Below are positions 43,467-52,234 of a stretch of DNA of 64,000 nucleotides, piece after piece. The translations under genes were made by a program, and so were the position numbers. Positions within the stretch are counted from its first letter, which is position 1, and each line of letters starts with the position of its first letter. The notes under the pieces were generated by a model, which was not told where the DNA came from, made no database searches, and was given only the letters and a program-made list of their open reading frames with translations. The stretch is from RPQJ01 sp963712815. GTDB taxonomy: Bacteria; Pseudomonadota; Gammaproteobacteria; Steroidobacterales; Steroidobacteraceae. Where the stretch lies: positions 558,001 through 622,000 of the forward strand of contig CAVQJL010000008.1 in NCBI GenBank assembly GCA_963712815.1. Reading direction: 5' to 3'.

Positions 43467-44488
43467 GCCGTCTCGGATTTGACCGTCCGGCCCATGAGTG
43501 CATAGACGGCTTCCTTCGCCGGCACCCCCTCGTAGAGCACGCGATAGATCTGCTCGGCGATCGGCATCTCGACGCCTACGCGCTGCGCTACCTCGCGCAC
43601 GGCGCGCGCGGCCAGCACGCCCTCGACGACTTGCCCGATCTCGGCCTGGGCCTGCTCCGGAGTCTTGCCGGAGGCCAGCCCGAGGCCGAAGCGGCGGTTG
43701 CGGGACTGGTCGTCGGTGCAGGTAAGCACGAGGTCGCCGAGGCCTGCGAGGCCCATGAAGGTTTCCTTGTCCGCACCCAGCGCCACGCCGAGTCGCGTCA
43801 GCTCGACGAGCCCGCGCGTGATGAGCGCGACGCGAGTGTTCGCGCCGAAGCCGAGACCGTCGGAGATGCCGGCGCCGATGGCGAGCACGTTCTTGGTCGC
43901 GCCGCCGACCTCCACGCCGACCATGTCCCCGGATGCGTACACGCGGAAGTTCTCGCCCGAGAAACTTCGCGCGAGGCTCATGGCGTAGTCCTCGTCGCGC
44001 GACGCCACGGTCATGGCGCTCGGCAGGCCGGCGCCGACTTCCTTCGCGAACGTGGGCCCGGAGAGCACCGCCGTCGGCACGCCGGGCCCGAGCACCTCGT
44101 CGGCCACCTGGTGCGGCAGCTTGCCGGTGGCGAGTTCGAAGCCCTTGGTGGCCCACGCGACGCGCTGGCCCGGTCGAAGCAGCGGCCGCGCCCGCTCGAG
44201 TACCTCGCGGAATGCGTGGCTCGGTACGACCACGAGCAGCTGGTCGGCCTCGGCGACGGCGCGTGCGAAGTCGTGCTCGATCTCGAGGCCGTCGGGCAGC
44301 TGGACGCCCGGCAGGTAGCGCTCGTTGACCCGGTCGCGGGCCATCGCTTCGAGCTCTGCGGTCTCGATCCCCCAGAGGATCACGCGGTGGCCGGTCCGTG
44401 CGAGGTGCACGGCCAGCGCGGTCCCCCACGACCCGGAGCCTAGGACGGCAATCGACGGCCTGGGCCCGGTTTCGCTGGAGGCCGTCAC
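43463..44488 (-). CDS. gpsA: Glycerol-3-phosphate dehydrogenase [NAD(P)+]
   Basis: 341 residues from a GTG at 44488. NAD(P)-binding motif V-L-G-S-G-S-W-G-T-A-L-A at 15-26, then V-P-S-H-A-F-R, T-K-G-F-E, L-S-G-P-T-F-A-K-E-V, G-G-A-T-K-N-V-L-A-I-G-A-G with the catalytic Lys, and G-L-G-D-L-V-L-T-C-T. It makes sn-glycerol-3-phosphate from dihydroxyacetone phosphate for phospholipid synthesis. It is the last gene of the rhodanese-grxC-secB-gpsA unit, a conserved gene order in beta- and gammaproteobacteria, 13 bases after secB. Confidence 0.96.
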   Translation of the reverse strand: MTASSETGPRPSIAVLGSGSWGTALAVHLARTGHRVILWGIETAELEAMARDRVNERYLPGVQLPDGLEIEHDFARAVAEADQLLVVVPSHAFREVLERARPLLRPGQRVAWATKGFELATGKLPHQVADEVLGPGVPTAVLSGPTFAKEVGAGLPSAMTVASRDEDYAMSLARSFSGENFRVYASGDMVGVEVGGATKNVLAIGAGISDGLGFGANTRVALITRGLVELTRLGVALGADKETFMGLAGLGDLVLTCTDDQSRNRRFGLGLASGKTPEQAQAEIGQVVEGVLAARAVREVAQRVGVEMPIAEQIYRVLYEGVPAKEAVYALMGRTVKSETA

Positions 44489-44501
44489 GGCTCGGATGAC
44501 C

Positions 44502-44996
44502 TCAGTTGACGGTGCCGCCGGATGCCTGGGCCGCCGCCTGCTGCTGCTGGGCGTGGGCGTGCAGCGCCTCGAAGGTCACCAGCGGCAGGAGGAACGGCGG
44601 GAAGCCGCCCTTGCCAACGAGTTCGGAGACCGTCGCGCGCGCGAAGGCCAGCAGGTAGTTCGGTGCCATGATCGTCAGGACCTGGCCGACATCGTTGGCC
44701 GACAGGTTGCGGATCAGGAACGCGCCGGCCTGCTGCAGCTCGAGCAGCCACACGACCTTTTCGCCGGCCTTGGCCTCGAGGTTCACCTGCAGCACGACTT
44801 CATGCATGTCCTGGGAAAGCGCGGTCGCCTTGGTCGCGATATTGAGGTTGACCGATGGCGTCGTGCCCTGAACGCCGGTGACGAACGGGCCGCTCGGCGC
44901 CTCGAACGAGCAATCCTTGATGTAGATCGCCTGGGGGGTGACGACGGGCGCGCTGGGATCCGCCGCCGGAGCAGTCGCGGGGGTCTGTTCGGTCAT
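44502..44996 (-). CDS. secB: Protein-export chaperone SecB
   Basis: 164 residues. Q-A-I-Y-I-K-D-C-S-F-E-A-P, V-V-L-Q-V-N-L-E-A-K and P-N-Y-L-L-A-F-A-R-A-T-V-S-E-L-V-G-K-G-G-F-P-P-F-L-L-P are the family hallmarks (P-x-L-x-x-F-x-R and GFPP). SecB tetramers hold preproteins unfolded for SecA. The N-terminus has an extra Ala/Pro-rich 18 residues and the C-terminus a poly-Gln stretch. It lies between grxC and gpsA, as commonly found. Confidence 0.97.
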   Translation of the reverse strand: MTEQTPATAPAADPSAPVVTPQAIYIKDCSFEAPSGPFVTGVQGTTPSVNLNIATKATALSQDMHEVVLQVNLEAKAGEKVVWLLELQQAGAFLIRNLSANDVGQVLTIMAPNYLLAFARATVSELVGKGGFPPFLLPLVTFEALHAHAQQQQAAAQASGGTVN

Positions 44997-45049
44997 GGTG
45001 TTCTAGTCCTCGGAGAGAGAGTTGTGGGATCGCGCCGCGCAGGCGGCGG

Positions 45050-45337
45050 TCAGTCGCTGCCGGTGAGCGTGTCGAGCTCGCCCGACTTCTCGATGGCGTA
45101 GAGATCGTCGAAGCCGCCGACGTGACGCTCGCCGATGAATACCTGCGGAACGGTACGGCGGCCGCCGCTGCGCGCCAGCATGGCCTCGCGCTCCGCCGGG
45201 TCCTCGTCCACCTTGATCTCGCGGAAGGTCAGTCCCTTGCGCGCGAGCAGCGTGCGGGCGCGGTCGCAGTAGGGGCACCAACCGCTGGAGTACATGACGA
45301 TGTCGGGCGTCCGCTGTGTCATCGGGACGGGGCTCAC
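45050..45337 (-). CDS. grxC: Glutaredoxin 3
   Basis: 95 residues from a GTG at 45337 that overlaps the rhodanese stop (GTGA); an ATG at 45322 is an alternative start. It has a dithiol active site W-C-P-Y-C (Cys21, Cys24), then T-V-P-Q-V-F-I-G-E-R-H-V-G-G-F-D-D-L, the glutathione-binding cis-Pro and GG motifs. It reduces disulfides and mixed disulfides with glutathione in the cytoplasm. Its place between rhodanese and secB is typical. Confidence 0.95.
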   Translation of the reverse strand: MSPVPMTQRTPDIVMYSSGWCPYCDRARTLLARKGLTFREIKVDEDPAEREAMLARSGGRRTVPQVFIGERHVGGFDDLYAIEKSGELDTLTGSD

Positions 45338-45771
45338 TTACCCTTGTCGCTGCCCTTTACGAGCGGCAGGTTCTCGGCGCGCCATGCCTGCAGGCCGCCC
45401 CGCAGGTTCACGATCTTGGTGAATCCCTGGGCGCGCAGCACGCGCGCCGCGGCGCCGGAGCGCATGCCGCTTTCGCAGCAGGCGACGACCACCTTTTCCT
45501 TGTACTTCTTGAGTGCCTCGCCGCTGCTGGCGAGCTGCTCCTGGGGAAGGTGCCGCGCGTCGCGGATGTGCCCGGCATCGAACTCGGACTGCGTGCGGAC
45601 GTCGAGCAGCAGGGCGCCCTGGTTCATCAACCGCACGGCGTCCATCGGGCCGACCGACTCGCCGCCGCTGCGGGCACGGCTCACTTCGTAGGCGAGCGCT
45701 GCCAGGACGAGCGCCAGCGTGCCTCCCGCGAGGAAGGGATGGTTGGCGACGTATTCGAGGAGGCGTTCCAT
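45334..45771 (-). CDS. Membrane-anchored rhodanese-like protein
   Basis: 145 residues. An N-terminal helix (about 12-31, F-L-A-G-G-T-L-A-L-V-L-A-A-L-A-Y-E-V) anchors a single rhodanese domain: L-L-L-D-V-R-T-Q-S-E-F-D-A-G-H-I and active loop A-C-C-E-S-G-M-R-S with the persulfide Cys. It resembles YibN, which sits before grxC and secB in E. coli. It may carry sulfur or affect protein export; the function is not settled. A minus-strand TATACT at 45815-45820 may be the -10 box of this operon. Confidence 0.92.
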   Translation of the reverse strand: MERLLEYVANHPFLAGGTLALVLAALAYEVSRARSGGESVGPMDAVRLMNQGALLLDVRTQSEFDAGHIRDARHLPQEQLASSGEALKKYKEKVVVACCESGMRSGAAARVLRAQGFTKIVNLRGGLQAWRAENLPLVKGSDKGK

Positions 45772-45880
45772 GAAACGATGCGGCTTTGCGTTCGCGCTGC
45801 AAAAAAGGCCGTGCAGTATAGCAGCCCGGCCGACGCGCTAGACTCACGGGTTTGCCCTCTGCTGCAGGCTCGACCGAGGC

Positions 45881-47101
45881 ATGTTGAACCACTCCGAACG
45901 GCCCGCCGCCGGGATGCCGTGCGCCCGTCGCGGCGCGCGGCGCGCCGCTGCGATGCTCCTGGCGCTGGCCGTGCTCAACGGGACGCCGGAGGTCCACGCG
46001 CAGGCCGACCGTCGCGCCGCACCGACCGAGAAGCAGAAGGAAGCCGAGCTCAAGCGCGTCAATTCCCGCATCGAGCGGGTGCGCAAGTCGGTCAATGCCG
46101 ACATCGAGAAGCGCGACAAGCTGAGCGCCCAGCTGCGGGATGCGGAGCTCGCCGTGCAGCAGGCCCGACGCGAGCTCGACGAGGCGCGCGCCCAGCGGGT
46201 CGCCAGCGAGGCGCGGCTCAAGGACCTCGAGCGCGAGCAGGCCCGACGCGAGGACGAACTCGGCACCGAGCGGGGCGCCCTCGCGGGCGAACTGCGTGCC
46301 GCCTACGTCAACGGGCACGAGGAGCAGCTCAAGCTGCTGCTCAACCAGCAGGACCCGGCCTCGGTCGGCCGGATGCTCGCCTACTACGGTTATTTCGGCC
46401 GGGCACGGGCTGAGCGGATCGACAGCATCCGCGACCAGCTCGAGCACCTCGCGCTTGTCCGTGAACGGATCGCGGCCGAGGGCCTGCGCCTCGAGGAGCT
46501 CGAGACGCGGCAGGAACAGGAGCTGGCGGCGCTGCGCAGCGCGCAGGAGAAACGCACGACGACTGTCGCCGCGATCGACGCCCAGATCAAGTCGCGGGGT
46601 GGCGAGCTCAAGCGCCTCGAGTCGCAGGCGCGCGGTCTCGAGAAGCTCATCACCGAATTGCGAAAGGCGCTCGACAACCCGCCCGTCGCCAAGCAGGCGC
46701 CGTTCGAGCCGCTGCGCGGCAAGCTCCCGTGGCCGGTGCCGCAGGGCAAGGTGCTCGCGCGATTCGGCCAGCCGCGTGCCGGCGGATCGCTGCGCTGGCA
46801 GGGCATGCTGATCGGCACGGAACGCGGAGCGCGCGTGCGTGCGCCCTTCGCCGGCCGCGTCGCGTATGCCGACTGGCTGCCCGGCATGGGCCTGATGATC
46901 GTGCTCGACCACGGTGGCGGCTACCTGAGCCTGTACGGTCACAACGACCAGCTGTTCCGCAAGGTGGGTGAAGCCGTGGCCGCCGGCGACGTCATCGGCG
47001 CCGTGGGCGACACCGGGGGCAGCGACCAGGCCGCCCTGTATTTCGAGGTGCGGCGCGGGCGGCAGCCCGTCAACCCGGAGACCTGGCTGCAGCGTCGCTG
47101 A
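45881..47101 (+). CDS. envC: EnvC-like amidase activator, degenerate LytM domain
   Basis: 406 residues: signal peptide (about 21-42), long coiled coils (50-270) and a C-terminal LytM/M23 domain. Zinc ligands are missing: the first His position reads R-W-Q-G-M-L, and the last motif is Y-F-E-V-R where active enzymes have H-x-H. L-Y-G-H-N-D is kept. This is the EnvC pattern, an inactive LytM protein that activates AmiA/AmiB at the division septum. It is periplasmic. In many relatives envC is followed directly by ctpA; here a GGDEF-EAL gene lies between. Confidence 0.91.
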   Translation: MLNHSERPAAGMPCARRGARRAAAMLLALAVLNGTPEVHAQADRRAAPTEKQKEAELKRVNSRIERVRKSVNADIEKRDKLSAQLRDAELAVQQARRELDEARAQRVASEARLKDLEREQARREDELGTERGALAGELRAAYVNGHEEQLKLLLNQQDPASVGRMLAYYGYFGRARAERIDSIRDQLEHLALVRERIAAEGLRLEELETRQEQELAALRSAQEKRTTTVAAIDAQIKSRGGELKRLESQARGLEKLITELRKALDNPPVAKQAPFEPLRGKLPWPVPQGKVLARFGQPRAGGSLRWQGMLIGTERGARVRAPFAGRVAYADWLPGMGLMIVLDHGGGYLSLYGHNDQLFRKVGEAVAAGDVIGAVGDTGGSDQAALYFEVRRGRQPVNPETWLQRR

Positions 47102-47255
47102 ACACCCGTTTATGTTCAATTCCGGCGCCTTGAGCGCTGGCGACACGTCCTGCAGCCGCGACAGACTGTGGCACGCGTCGAGGATTGGCGCGCACTCGAT
47201 CAGGGAAGATGCATGTCCACGCGGCACGAGCCGGACTGGCGCTAAGGATTCCAGG

Positions 47256-49460
47256 ATGCAGCTTGCAGAGGCGACGGACGACGCCCCGGTGCCGGTCGCG
47301 GAGACCTCCTTCGACCCCTACGGCCAGATCGTCAAGATGCTGATGCCGCGGGCGCAGTCCATCGCGATCTACGATCGCATGGGGTTGCCGATCTGGCTGA
47401 ACGAGGGCCTCGACTCTCCCGAACTGCACCGGCTGCTGCAGCACTCGCTGACCGAGGAGCTGCGGCCGGGCACCCACGAGGAGGGCTTCGCCGAGCTCAT
47501 CGACCGGGACCACTGCGCCTATGTGTTCCTGCTGCGCGATGCCGACCAGCGGCTGCTCGGTGCGGTCGGAACGGTGATCCGCGAAACGGGGCGAGCAGGT
47601 GCAGTGCGGCCGTTCGACCTGGTGCAGAGCCTGCTGCGTCCGGTGCTCGAGTGCCTGCGACGCGAGCTCGTCGCGCAGTACAACATCGGCGACCTGCAGC
47701 GCAGCCTCAGCCTTCGCGACCGCGACCTCGAGCTGCTGCTCGGCGCGACCCCCGACGAGCCCACCGAGGGCGATTCGGCCGACGACCTCGCCCAGCTCGT
47801 GCAGGGCTGCGTGGACCACCTTGGCTGCGCCGTCGGTGCCCTGCTGATTCCCGACAAGAACATCGCCGTCTGCCGCACCGGCCGCGGCACGCCGCCGCGC
47901 GAGGGGGCGGCCGTGGTCACGCGCACGCACCGCCCGCTGCTCGCCTGGACTCAGCTGCATCGCCAGACGCTGACCGCGAACCGTCCCGCGGAGGTCGCAT
48001 CGCTCGGCCCCCTGCCGTACAAGCTGCTCTCCTGCCCGGTGATGCACGGTGCGCAGCGCGTCCTCGGCCTGCTGGCGCTCTTCAAGCCGGCGACGGCGCC
48101 CGACTTCGACCTGCGCCAGGTCCGCATCGTCGAGCTGCTGGCCCGACGCGTGGCCTACATCCTGCTGAACGCCTACGACCCGGCGACGGGGCTCTTGACG
48201 CGGCCAGCGTTCGAGAAGCGCGTGCAGTCGCTGCTCGAGCAGTCCCCGGGGCGCAGCCACTGCATCGTCTACGCGGACATCGACCGTCTGCACGTGCTCA
48301 ACGAGAACCTCGGCATGCACGTCGGAGACGAGGTCATCCTGCGGGTCGCAGACGTGATCCGCCGTGGCTTGCCGCCGCGCATGGTCGCCGCGCGGATTTC
48401 CGGAGACCGCTACGCCGTGTTCCTCGCCGACACCTCGCCGGACGCGGCCCAGACGGTCGCGGAGAACCTGCGGGAGGGCATGGCGCGGCTCGACTACGTC
48501 GTCGGCAGCCAGGCGGTCGAGGTCTCGGCGAGCTTCGGCGTGGCGCAGGTGGCCGAGGGCAGGCACCCGCTTGCGCACGCGCTCGCCGCCGCCGAGATCG
48601 CCTGCAAGGCGGCCAAGGACCGCGGTCGCGACCGCGTCGAGATCTACGAGGATGCCGACCAGAGCATCGTGCGTCGCTACACCGACGTCACGCTGGTCGG
48701 CACCCTGCGCCGCGCCCTGGCCGAGGACCGCTTCCGCCTCGAAGCGCAGGCGATCGTGCCGCTCAACGGCGCCGCGCCGGGGCCGAAATTCGAGCTGCTG
48801 CTGCGCATGACCGACGAGGCCGGCCAGAGCATCTCTCCCGAGCGATTCTTCTCTGCCGCGGAGCGCTACCAGCTCGCGCCCGCCATCGACCGCTGGGTGC
48901 TGTGCCGCGTGCTCCAGACGCTGGCGCCCCACGCGACGGAACTCACCGCGCGCCGGGCCTGCTTCGCCGTCAACATTTCCGGGCAGTCGCTCGGCGATCC
49001 GGATTTCGGCGCGTTCCTCGAGCAGTCCCTGCGCGGGAGCGGCCTGCCGCCGCGGCTGCTCGCCTTCGAGCTCACCGAGACCGCTGCAGTCGCCAACATC
49101 GTTCGCGCCGAGGCGCTGATGCGACGCCTGCGGGAGCTCGGCTGCGACGTCGCCCTGGACGATTTCGGCCGCGGCCTGAGCTCGCTCGGCTACCTCAAGG
49201 CCCTGCCGGTCACTTTCCTCAAGATCGACGGCAGCCTGGTCCGGGACGTCGTCGGCGACGAGCGCTCGCAGGCGATGTTGAGCGCCATCGTCCGACTGGC
49301 CGGCGCGATGGGACTCAAGACCGTGGCTGAGTGCGTCGAGAGCGAGGAAATCCGGTCGATCACCCGCGGTCTCGGGGTCGAATATGGCCAGGGATTCACG
49401 ATCGGCCGGCCCGCCCCCCTGGATCAGGTGATCCAGGTCGTGCGGGGCGCTACTATCTGA
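47256..49460 (+). CDS. GAF-GGDEF(degenerate)-EAL protein
   Basis: 734 residues from the ATG at 47256 (AAGGA seven bases upstream). An N-terminal sensor region (1-310) includes a GAF-like fold. The GGDEF domain is degenerate: the site reads S-G-D-R-Y at 382-386, so no cyclase activity is expected. The EAL domain (about 490-730) keeps its metal and catalytic residues: Glu513 in F-E-L-L-L-R, N-I-S-G-Q-S-L, E-L-T-E-T, D-D-F-G-R-G-L-S-S-L, L-K-I-D-G, A-E-C-V-E and G-Q-G-F. It is likely a cyclic di-GMP phosphodiesterase. It separates envC from ctpA, 25 bases before the latter. Confidence 0.88.
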   Translation: MQLAEATDDAPVPVAETSFDPYGQIVKMLMPRAQSIAIYDRMGLPIWLNEGLDSPELHRLLQHSLTEELRPGTHEEGFAELIDRDHCAYVFLLRDADQRLLGAVGTVIRETGRAGAVRPFDLVQSLLRPVLECLRRELVAQYNIGDLQRSLSLRDRDLELLLGATPDEPTEGDSADDLAQLVQGCVDHLGCAVGALLIPDKNIAVCRTGRGTPPREGAAVVTRTHRPLLAWTQLHRQTLTANRPAEVASLGPLPYKLLSCPVMHGAQRVLGLLALFKPATAPDFDLRQVRIVELLARRVAYILLNAYDPATGLLTRPAFEKRVQSLLEQSPGRSHCIVYADIDRLHVLNENLGMHVGDEVILRVADVIRRGLPPRMVAARISGDRYAVFLADTSPDAAQTVAENLREGMARLDYVVGSQAVEVSASFGVAQVAEGRHPLAHALAAAEIACKAAKDRGRDRVEIYEDADQSIVRRYTDVTLVGTLRRALAEDRFRLEAQAIVPLNGAAPGPKFELLLRMTDEAGQSISPERFFSAAERYQLAPAIDRWVLCRVLQTLAPHATELTARRACFAVNISGQSLGDPDFGAFLEQSLRGSGLPPRLLAFELTETAAVANIVRAEALMRRLRELGCDVALDDFGRGLSSLGYLKALPVTFLKIDGSLVRDVVGDERSQAMLSAIVRLAGAMGLKTVAECVESEEIRSITRGLGVEYGQGFTIGRPAPLDQVIQVVRGATI

Positions 49461-49485
49461 GGCCCTTCGGTTCGTCGAGGCTTTC

Positions 49486-50715
49486 GTGTCCAAGGCCATC
49501 CACACGCTGGCCGCCGCCGTCGCCGGTGCCCTGCTCGGCGCCGGGCTGATGCTGGTCCGCGGCGTCTCCGCTGAGCGCGAGTCGTCGCCGGTGCCCGCGA
49601 CGACCGTCTTCGCAGCGCCGTCGCTGCTGGAGGAGGTCAGCGAGCGAGTCCGCAGCGACTACATCGTCGGAGTCGCCCCGGGTCAGCTCGACCGGGCGGC
49701 CCTGGAGGGCATCGTCGCGAGCCTCGATCCGCACTCCGCGTTCCTCGATGCGGCAGAATACGAGGCGATGCGGGTCAGCACGGCCGGGCATTACTCGGGC
49801 GTGGGCCTCGAGGTCGCCGAGCGGGACGGGCGCGTGGTGGTCGCGGCGCCGCTGGCTGGCTCGCCGGCGGACCGGGCCGGAGTGCGGGCCGGAGACCTGC
49901 TGCTCGCGATCGACGGCGAGGACGTCGCCCCCGGTTCGCTGGACGAATCCATCGAGCGCATGCGCGGCTACGCCGGCTCGACCGTGCGGCTCTCGATCGG
50001 CCGCGAAGGCGAACCCGAGCCCCTGCAGTTCGCGCTCGAGCGTTCCGAGGTGCACGTGCGCACGGTTCGTGCGACGCGGCTGCCCGGCGGCGCATTTGGC
50101 TACGTCCACATCACGCACTTCAACGACACCACGCCGCAGGACCTGCGCGGCCAGCTGTCCGAACTGCAGTCCGCCGGCCCGCTCCGCGGCCTGGTGCTGG
50201 ACCTGCGCGGCAATCCCGGCGGCGTGCTCGAGTCCGCCGTCGGCGTGGCCGACGACTTTCTCGAGGCGGGCCTGATCGTGCGCGCCGAGGGCCGTGCGGC
50301 CGGCGCGCGCTTCGAGCTGAACGCCACCGACGGCGACCTGCTGCGCGACGCCCCGCTGGTGGTGCTGGTGGATCGCGGCTCGGCCTCGGGCGCCGAGATC
50401 GTCGCCGGGGCGCTGCGCGATCACGGGCGTGCCACGCTGATGGGCGAGCGCACCTTCGGCAAGGGCTCGGTGCAGACAGTGATCCCGCTGCGCGACGGCC
50501 AGGCGCTCAAGCTCACGACCTCGCGATACTTCACGCCGTCGGGGGTCTCGATCCAAGACCGCGGCCTCGAGCCCGACGTGCTCCTTGCGGATGCGCAGCG
50601 CCTGGGGCCTCCGGCCGCGGCGGAACCGGCGGGCGATCCTGCCGTCCAGGCCGCCCTGCAGTACCTTCGCGACCGCGGTCTCGGCAGGCAGGTCGCGCTG
50701 GCCGGCGGCAAGTGA
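49486..50715 (+). CDS. ctpA: S41 carboxyl-terminal processing protease
   Basis: 409 residues from a GTG at 49486 (GAGG upstream). An N-terminal signal/anchor (7-29) is followed by a PDZ domain (about 95-180, Y-S-G-V-G-L-E-V and G-D-L-L-L-A-I-D-G) and the peptidase domain. Catalytic Ser is in G-S-A-S-G-A-E-I and Lys in G-K-G-S-V-Q-T, the Ser-Lys dyad of the C-terminal proteases. D-L-R-G-N-P-G-G precedes them. It cleaves periplasmic proteins at the C-terminus and in related bacteria controls peptidoglycan hydrolases, which fits its place near envC. Confidence 0.92.
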   Translation: MSKAIHTLAAAVAGALLGAGLMLVRGVSAERESSPVPATTVFAAPSLLEEVSERVRSDYIVGVAPGQLDRAALEGIVASLDPHSAFLDAAEYEAMRVSTAGHYSGVGLEVAERDGRVVVAAPLAGSPADRAGVRAGDLLLAIDGEDVAPGSLDESIERMRGYAGSTVRLSIGREGEPEPLQFALERSEVHVRTVRATRLPGGAFGYVHITHFNDTTPQDLRGQLSELQSAGPLRGLVLDLRGNPGGVLESAVGVADDFLEAGLIVRAEGRAAGARFELNATDGDLLRDAPLVVLVDRGSASGAEIVAGALRDHGRATLMGERTFGKGSVQTVIPLRDGQALKLTTSRYFTPSGVSIQDRGLEPDVLLADAQRLGPPAAAEPAGDPAVQAALQYLRDRGLGRQVALAGGK

Positions 50716-50746
50716 CGACGCGTCCCTCGCGGCCGAGGACTACGCC

Positions 50747-51298
50747 ATGACTAGGGTGTTGGTACCGCTGGCCGAGGGCTTCGAGGAAATCGAGGCCGTC
50801 GCCATCGTGGACCTGCTGCGTCGCGCCGACATCGAGGTTCGCACGGCTTCACTGGGTGACCGCCCGGTAACCGGCTCGCACGGAATCACCGTGGTTGCCG
50901 ACGCCACCCTCGACGAGGTGGATGCCGGGGACTACGACATGATCGTGCTGCCTGGGGGCATGCCCGGTACCACGCAGCTGAAATCCGACCCGCGCGTGAT
51001 CCGGCTGCTGCGGCAGTTCGCCGGGTCGGGCCGCTACACCGCAGCCATCTGCGCGGCGCCCTCCGTGCTGGCACACGCCGGACTGCTGGACGGCCGCAAG
51101 GCGACGAGCTTCCCGGGATTCCTCGGGAGCGATTCGGCGCCCGGCATCCGCCTGAGCGAGGACGCGGTGGTCATTGACGGCAAGGTCGCCACCTCGCGCG
51201 GCCCGGGCACGGCGCTGCCGTTCGGCCTCGCGCTCATCGAGCTGCTCGAAGGGCCCGCGGCGCGGCGCGAGGTGCAGGAGCGGCTGCAGCTGCCGTAG
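50747..51298 (+). CDS. DJ-1/PfpI family protein, YajL type
   Basis: 183 residues from the ATG at 50747, with GAGG six to nine bases upstream. It has a DJ-1 fold: V-P-L-A-E-G-F-E-E-I-E with the acidic residue near the nucleophile, V-L-P-G-G-M-P-G and A-A-I-C-A-A-P-S-V-L with the reactive Cys. It ends R-G-P-G-T-A-L-P-F. YajL/DJ-1 proteins are linked to oxidative stress defence, reported as glyoxalase/deglycase or chaperone. It follows the S41 protease gene by 31 bases and may be co-transcribed. Confidence 0.92.
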   Translation: MTRVLVPLAEGFEEIEAVAIVDLLRRADIEVRTASLGDRPVTGSHGITVVADATLDEVDAGDYDMIVLPGGMPGTTQLKSDPRVIRLLRQFAGSGRYTAAICAAPSVLAHAGLLDGRKATSFPGFLGSDSAPGIRLSEDAVVIDGKVATSRGPGTALPFGLALIELLEGPAARREVQERLQLP

Positions 51299-51313
51299 CG
51301 GCGAGCCCCGTGG

Positions 51314-51697
51314 TCAGAAGACCTGCCGCCCCACGCCCCACAGCGCGCCGAGCAGCAGCACCACGACCGCGAGCGAACTGAGCGCGAAGCCGATCTCGCG
51401 CTTCGCCGGGTCCTTCACGTAGCCGACCAGGTACATCACCCGCGCGACGACGAACACCAGCCCGAGCAGCGCGGCCCAGGTCGCGTCCACGTAGGTGCCG
51501 AACAGCCAGATCGCGGGCACGAACACCACCAGCTGCTCGAGCGTGTTCTGGTGCACGCGGAAATAGCGCTCGAAGACCGGGTGGCCACTCACCGCCGGGG
51601 CGTTGACGCCATACTTGCCGCGGGCCCAGCCGACGAGCCCGCCGAACGCGGCGTACTCGATGAGCGCGAGCAGGATGACCAGGGCGACGAATTCCAT
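51314..51697 (-). CDS. MAPEG family membrane protein
   Basis: 127 residues with four hydrophobic helices. G-H-P-V-F-E-R-Y-F-R-V-H-Q-N-T-L-E-Q-L-V-V-F-V-P at 39-62 is the MAPEG signature (E-R-x-x-R-x-x-x-N-x-x-E). MAPEG proteins include glutathione transferases and related enzymes of the membrane; the bacterial substrate here is unknown. It converges with the DJ-1 gene and is divergent from the YvlD-like gene. Confidence 0.9.
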   Translation of the reverse strand: MEFVALVILLALIEYAAFGGLVGWARGKYGVNAPAVSGHPVFERYFRVHQNTLEQLVVFVPAIWLFGTYVDATWAALLGLVFVVARVMYLVGYVKDPAKREIGFALSSLAVVVLLLGALWGVGRQVF

Positions 51698-51786
51698 GTG
51701 GCGACCTCGGCAAATTGGTGGGGCGCGCAGATTCCTTTACCATGCGCGCCACGTCAACGGCCGCTCCGGCCCCTGGAGGGTGAATC

Positions 51787-52161
51787 ATGGTTGGATTCCT
51801 GCTGCGTGCCGCGATCACCGCGCTGGGCCTGTGGGTCGCGAGCGAGCTGCTGTCGGGGCTCAGCTTCGATTCGACCGCGAAGCTGGTGGTCGCGGCCATC
51901 GTGCTCGGCATCGTCAACGCGCTGGTGCGGCCGATCGCCTTCATCCTCACGCTGCCGATCACGGTCGTCACGCTCGGGCTGTTCCTGCTGGTGCTCAATG
52001 CCGGCATGGTCGCGCTGGTCGCATGGATCGTGCCCGGCATGCAGGTGTCGGGCTTCTGGACCGCAATGGGCGCCGCGCTGATCGTGAGCCTCGTCTCCTG
52101 GGCGGCCTCGAGCGTCATCGGCACCAGCGGCCGCATCGAGATCATCCGTCCGAAGCGCTGA
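51787..52161 (+). CDS. YvlD-like (phage holin family 4) membrane protein
   Basis: 124 residues after GGAGGG. Four transmembrane helices with the family pattern: L-L-R-A-A-I-T-A-L-G-L-W-V-A, I-V-L-G-I-V-N-A-L-V-R-P-I, L-T-L-P-I-T-V-V-T-L-G-L-F-L-L-V-L-N-A and a final W-A-A-S-S-V-I. The name phage holin superfamily IV is historical; these are chromosomal membrane proteins of unknown role and not evidence of a prophage. Confidence 0.87.
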   Translation: MVGFLLRAAITALGLWVASELLSGLSFDSTAKLVVAAIVLGIVNALVRPIAFILTLPITVVTLGLFLLVLNAGMVALVAWIVPGMQVSGFWTAMGAALIVSLVSWAASSVIGTSGRIEIIRPKR

Positions 52162-52234
52162 CCGGTCGCGGCAGCGGTTCGACGCTGCCGCGCAGCGGCC
52201 GCCCGTTCGGCCAGGCAGTCAATCGACGAGGTCC

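Noticed and set aside
42528..44429. Long N-terminal extension of the CBS protein
   Set aside because: The extension is antisense to trmL and overlaps gpsA out of frame; the ATG at 42959 has its own ribosome site.
47070..49505. 811-codon frame antisense to the GGDEF-EAL gene
   Set aside because: Fully shadowed by a clear domain protein, with no start site.
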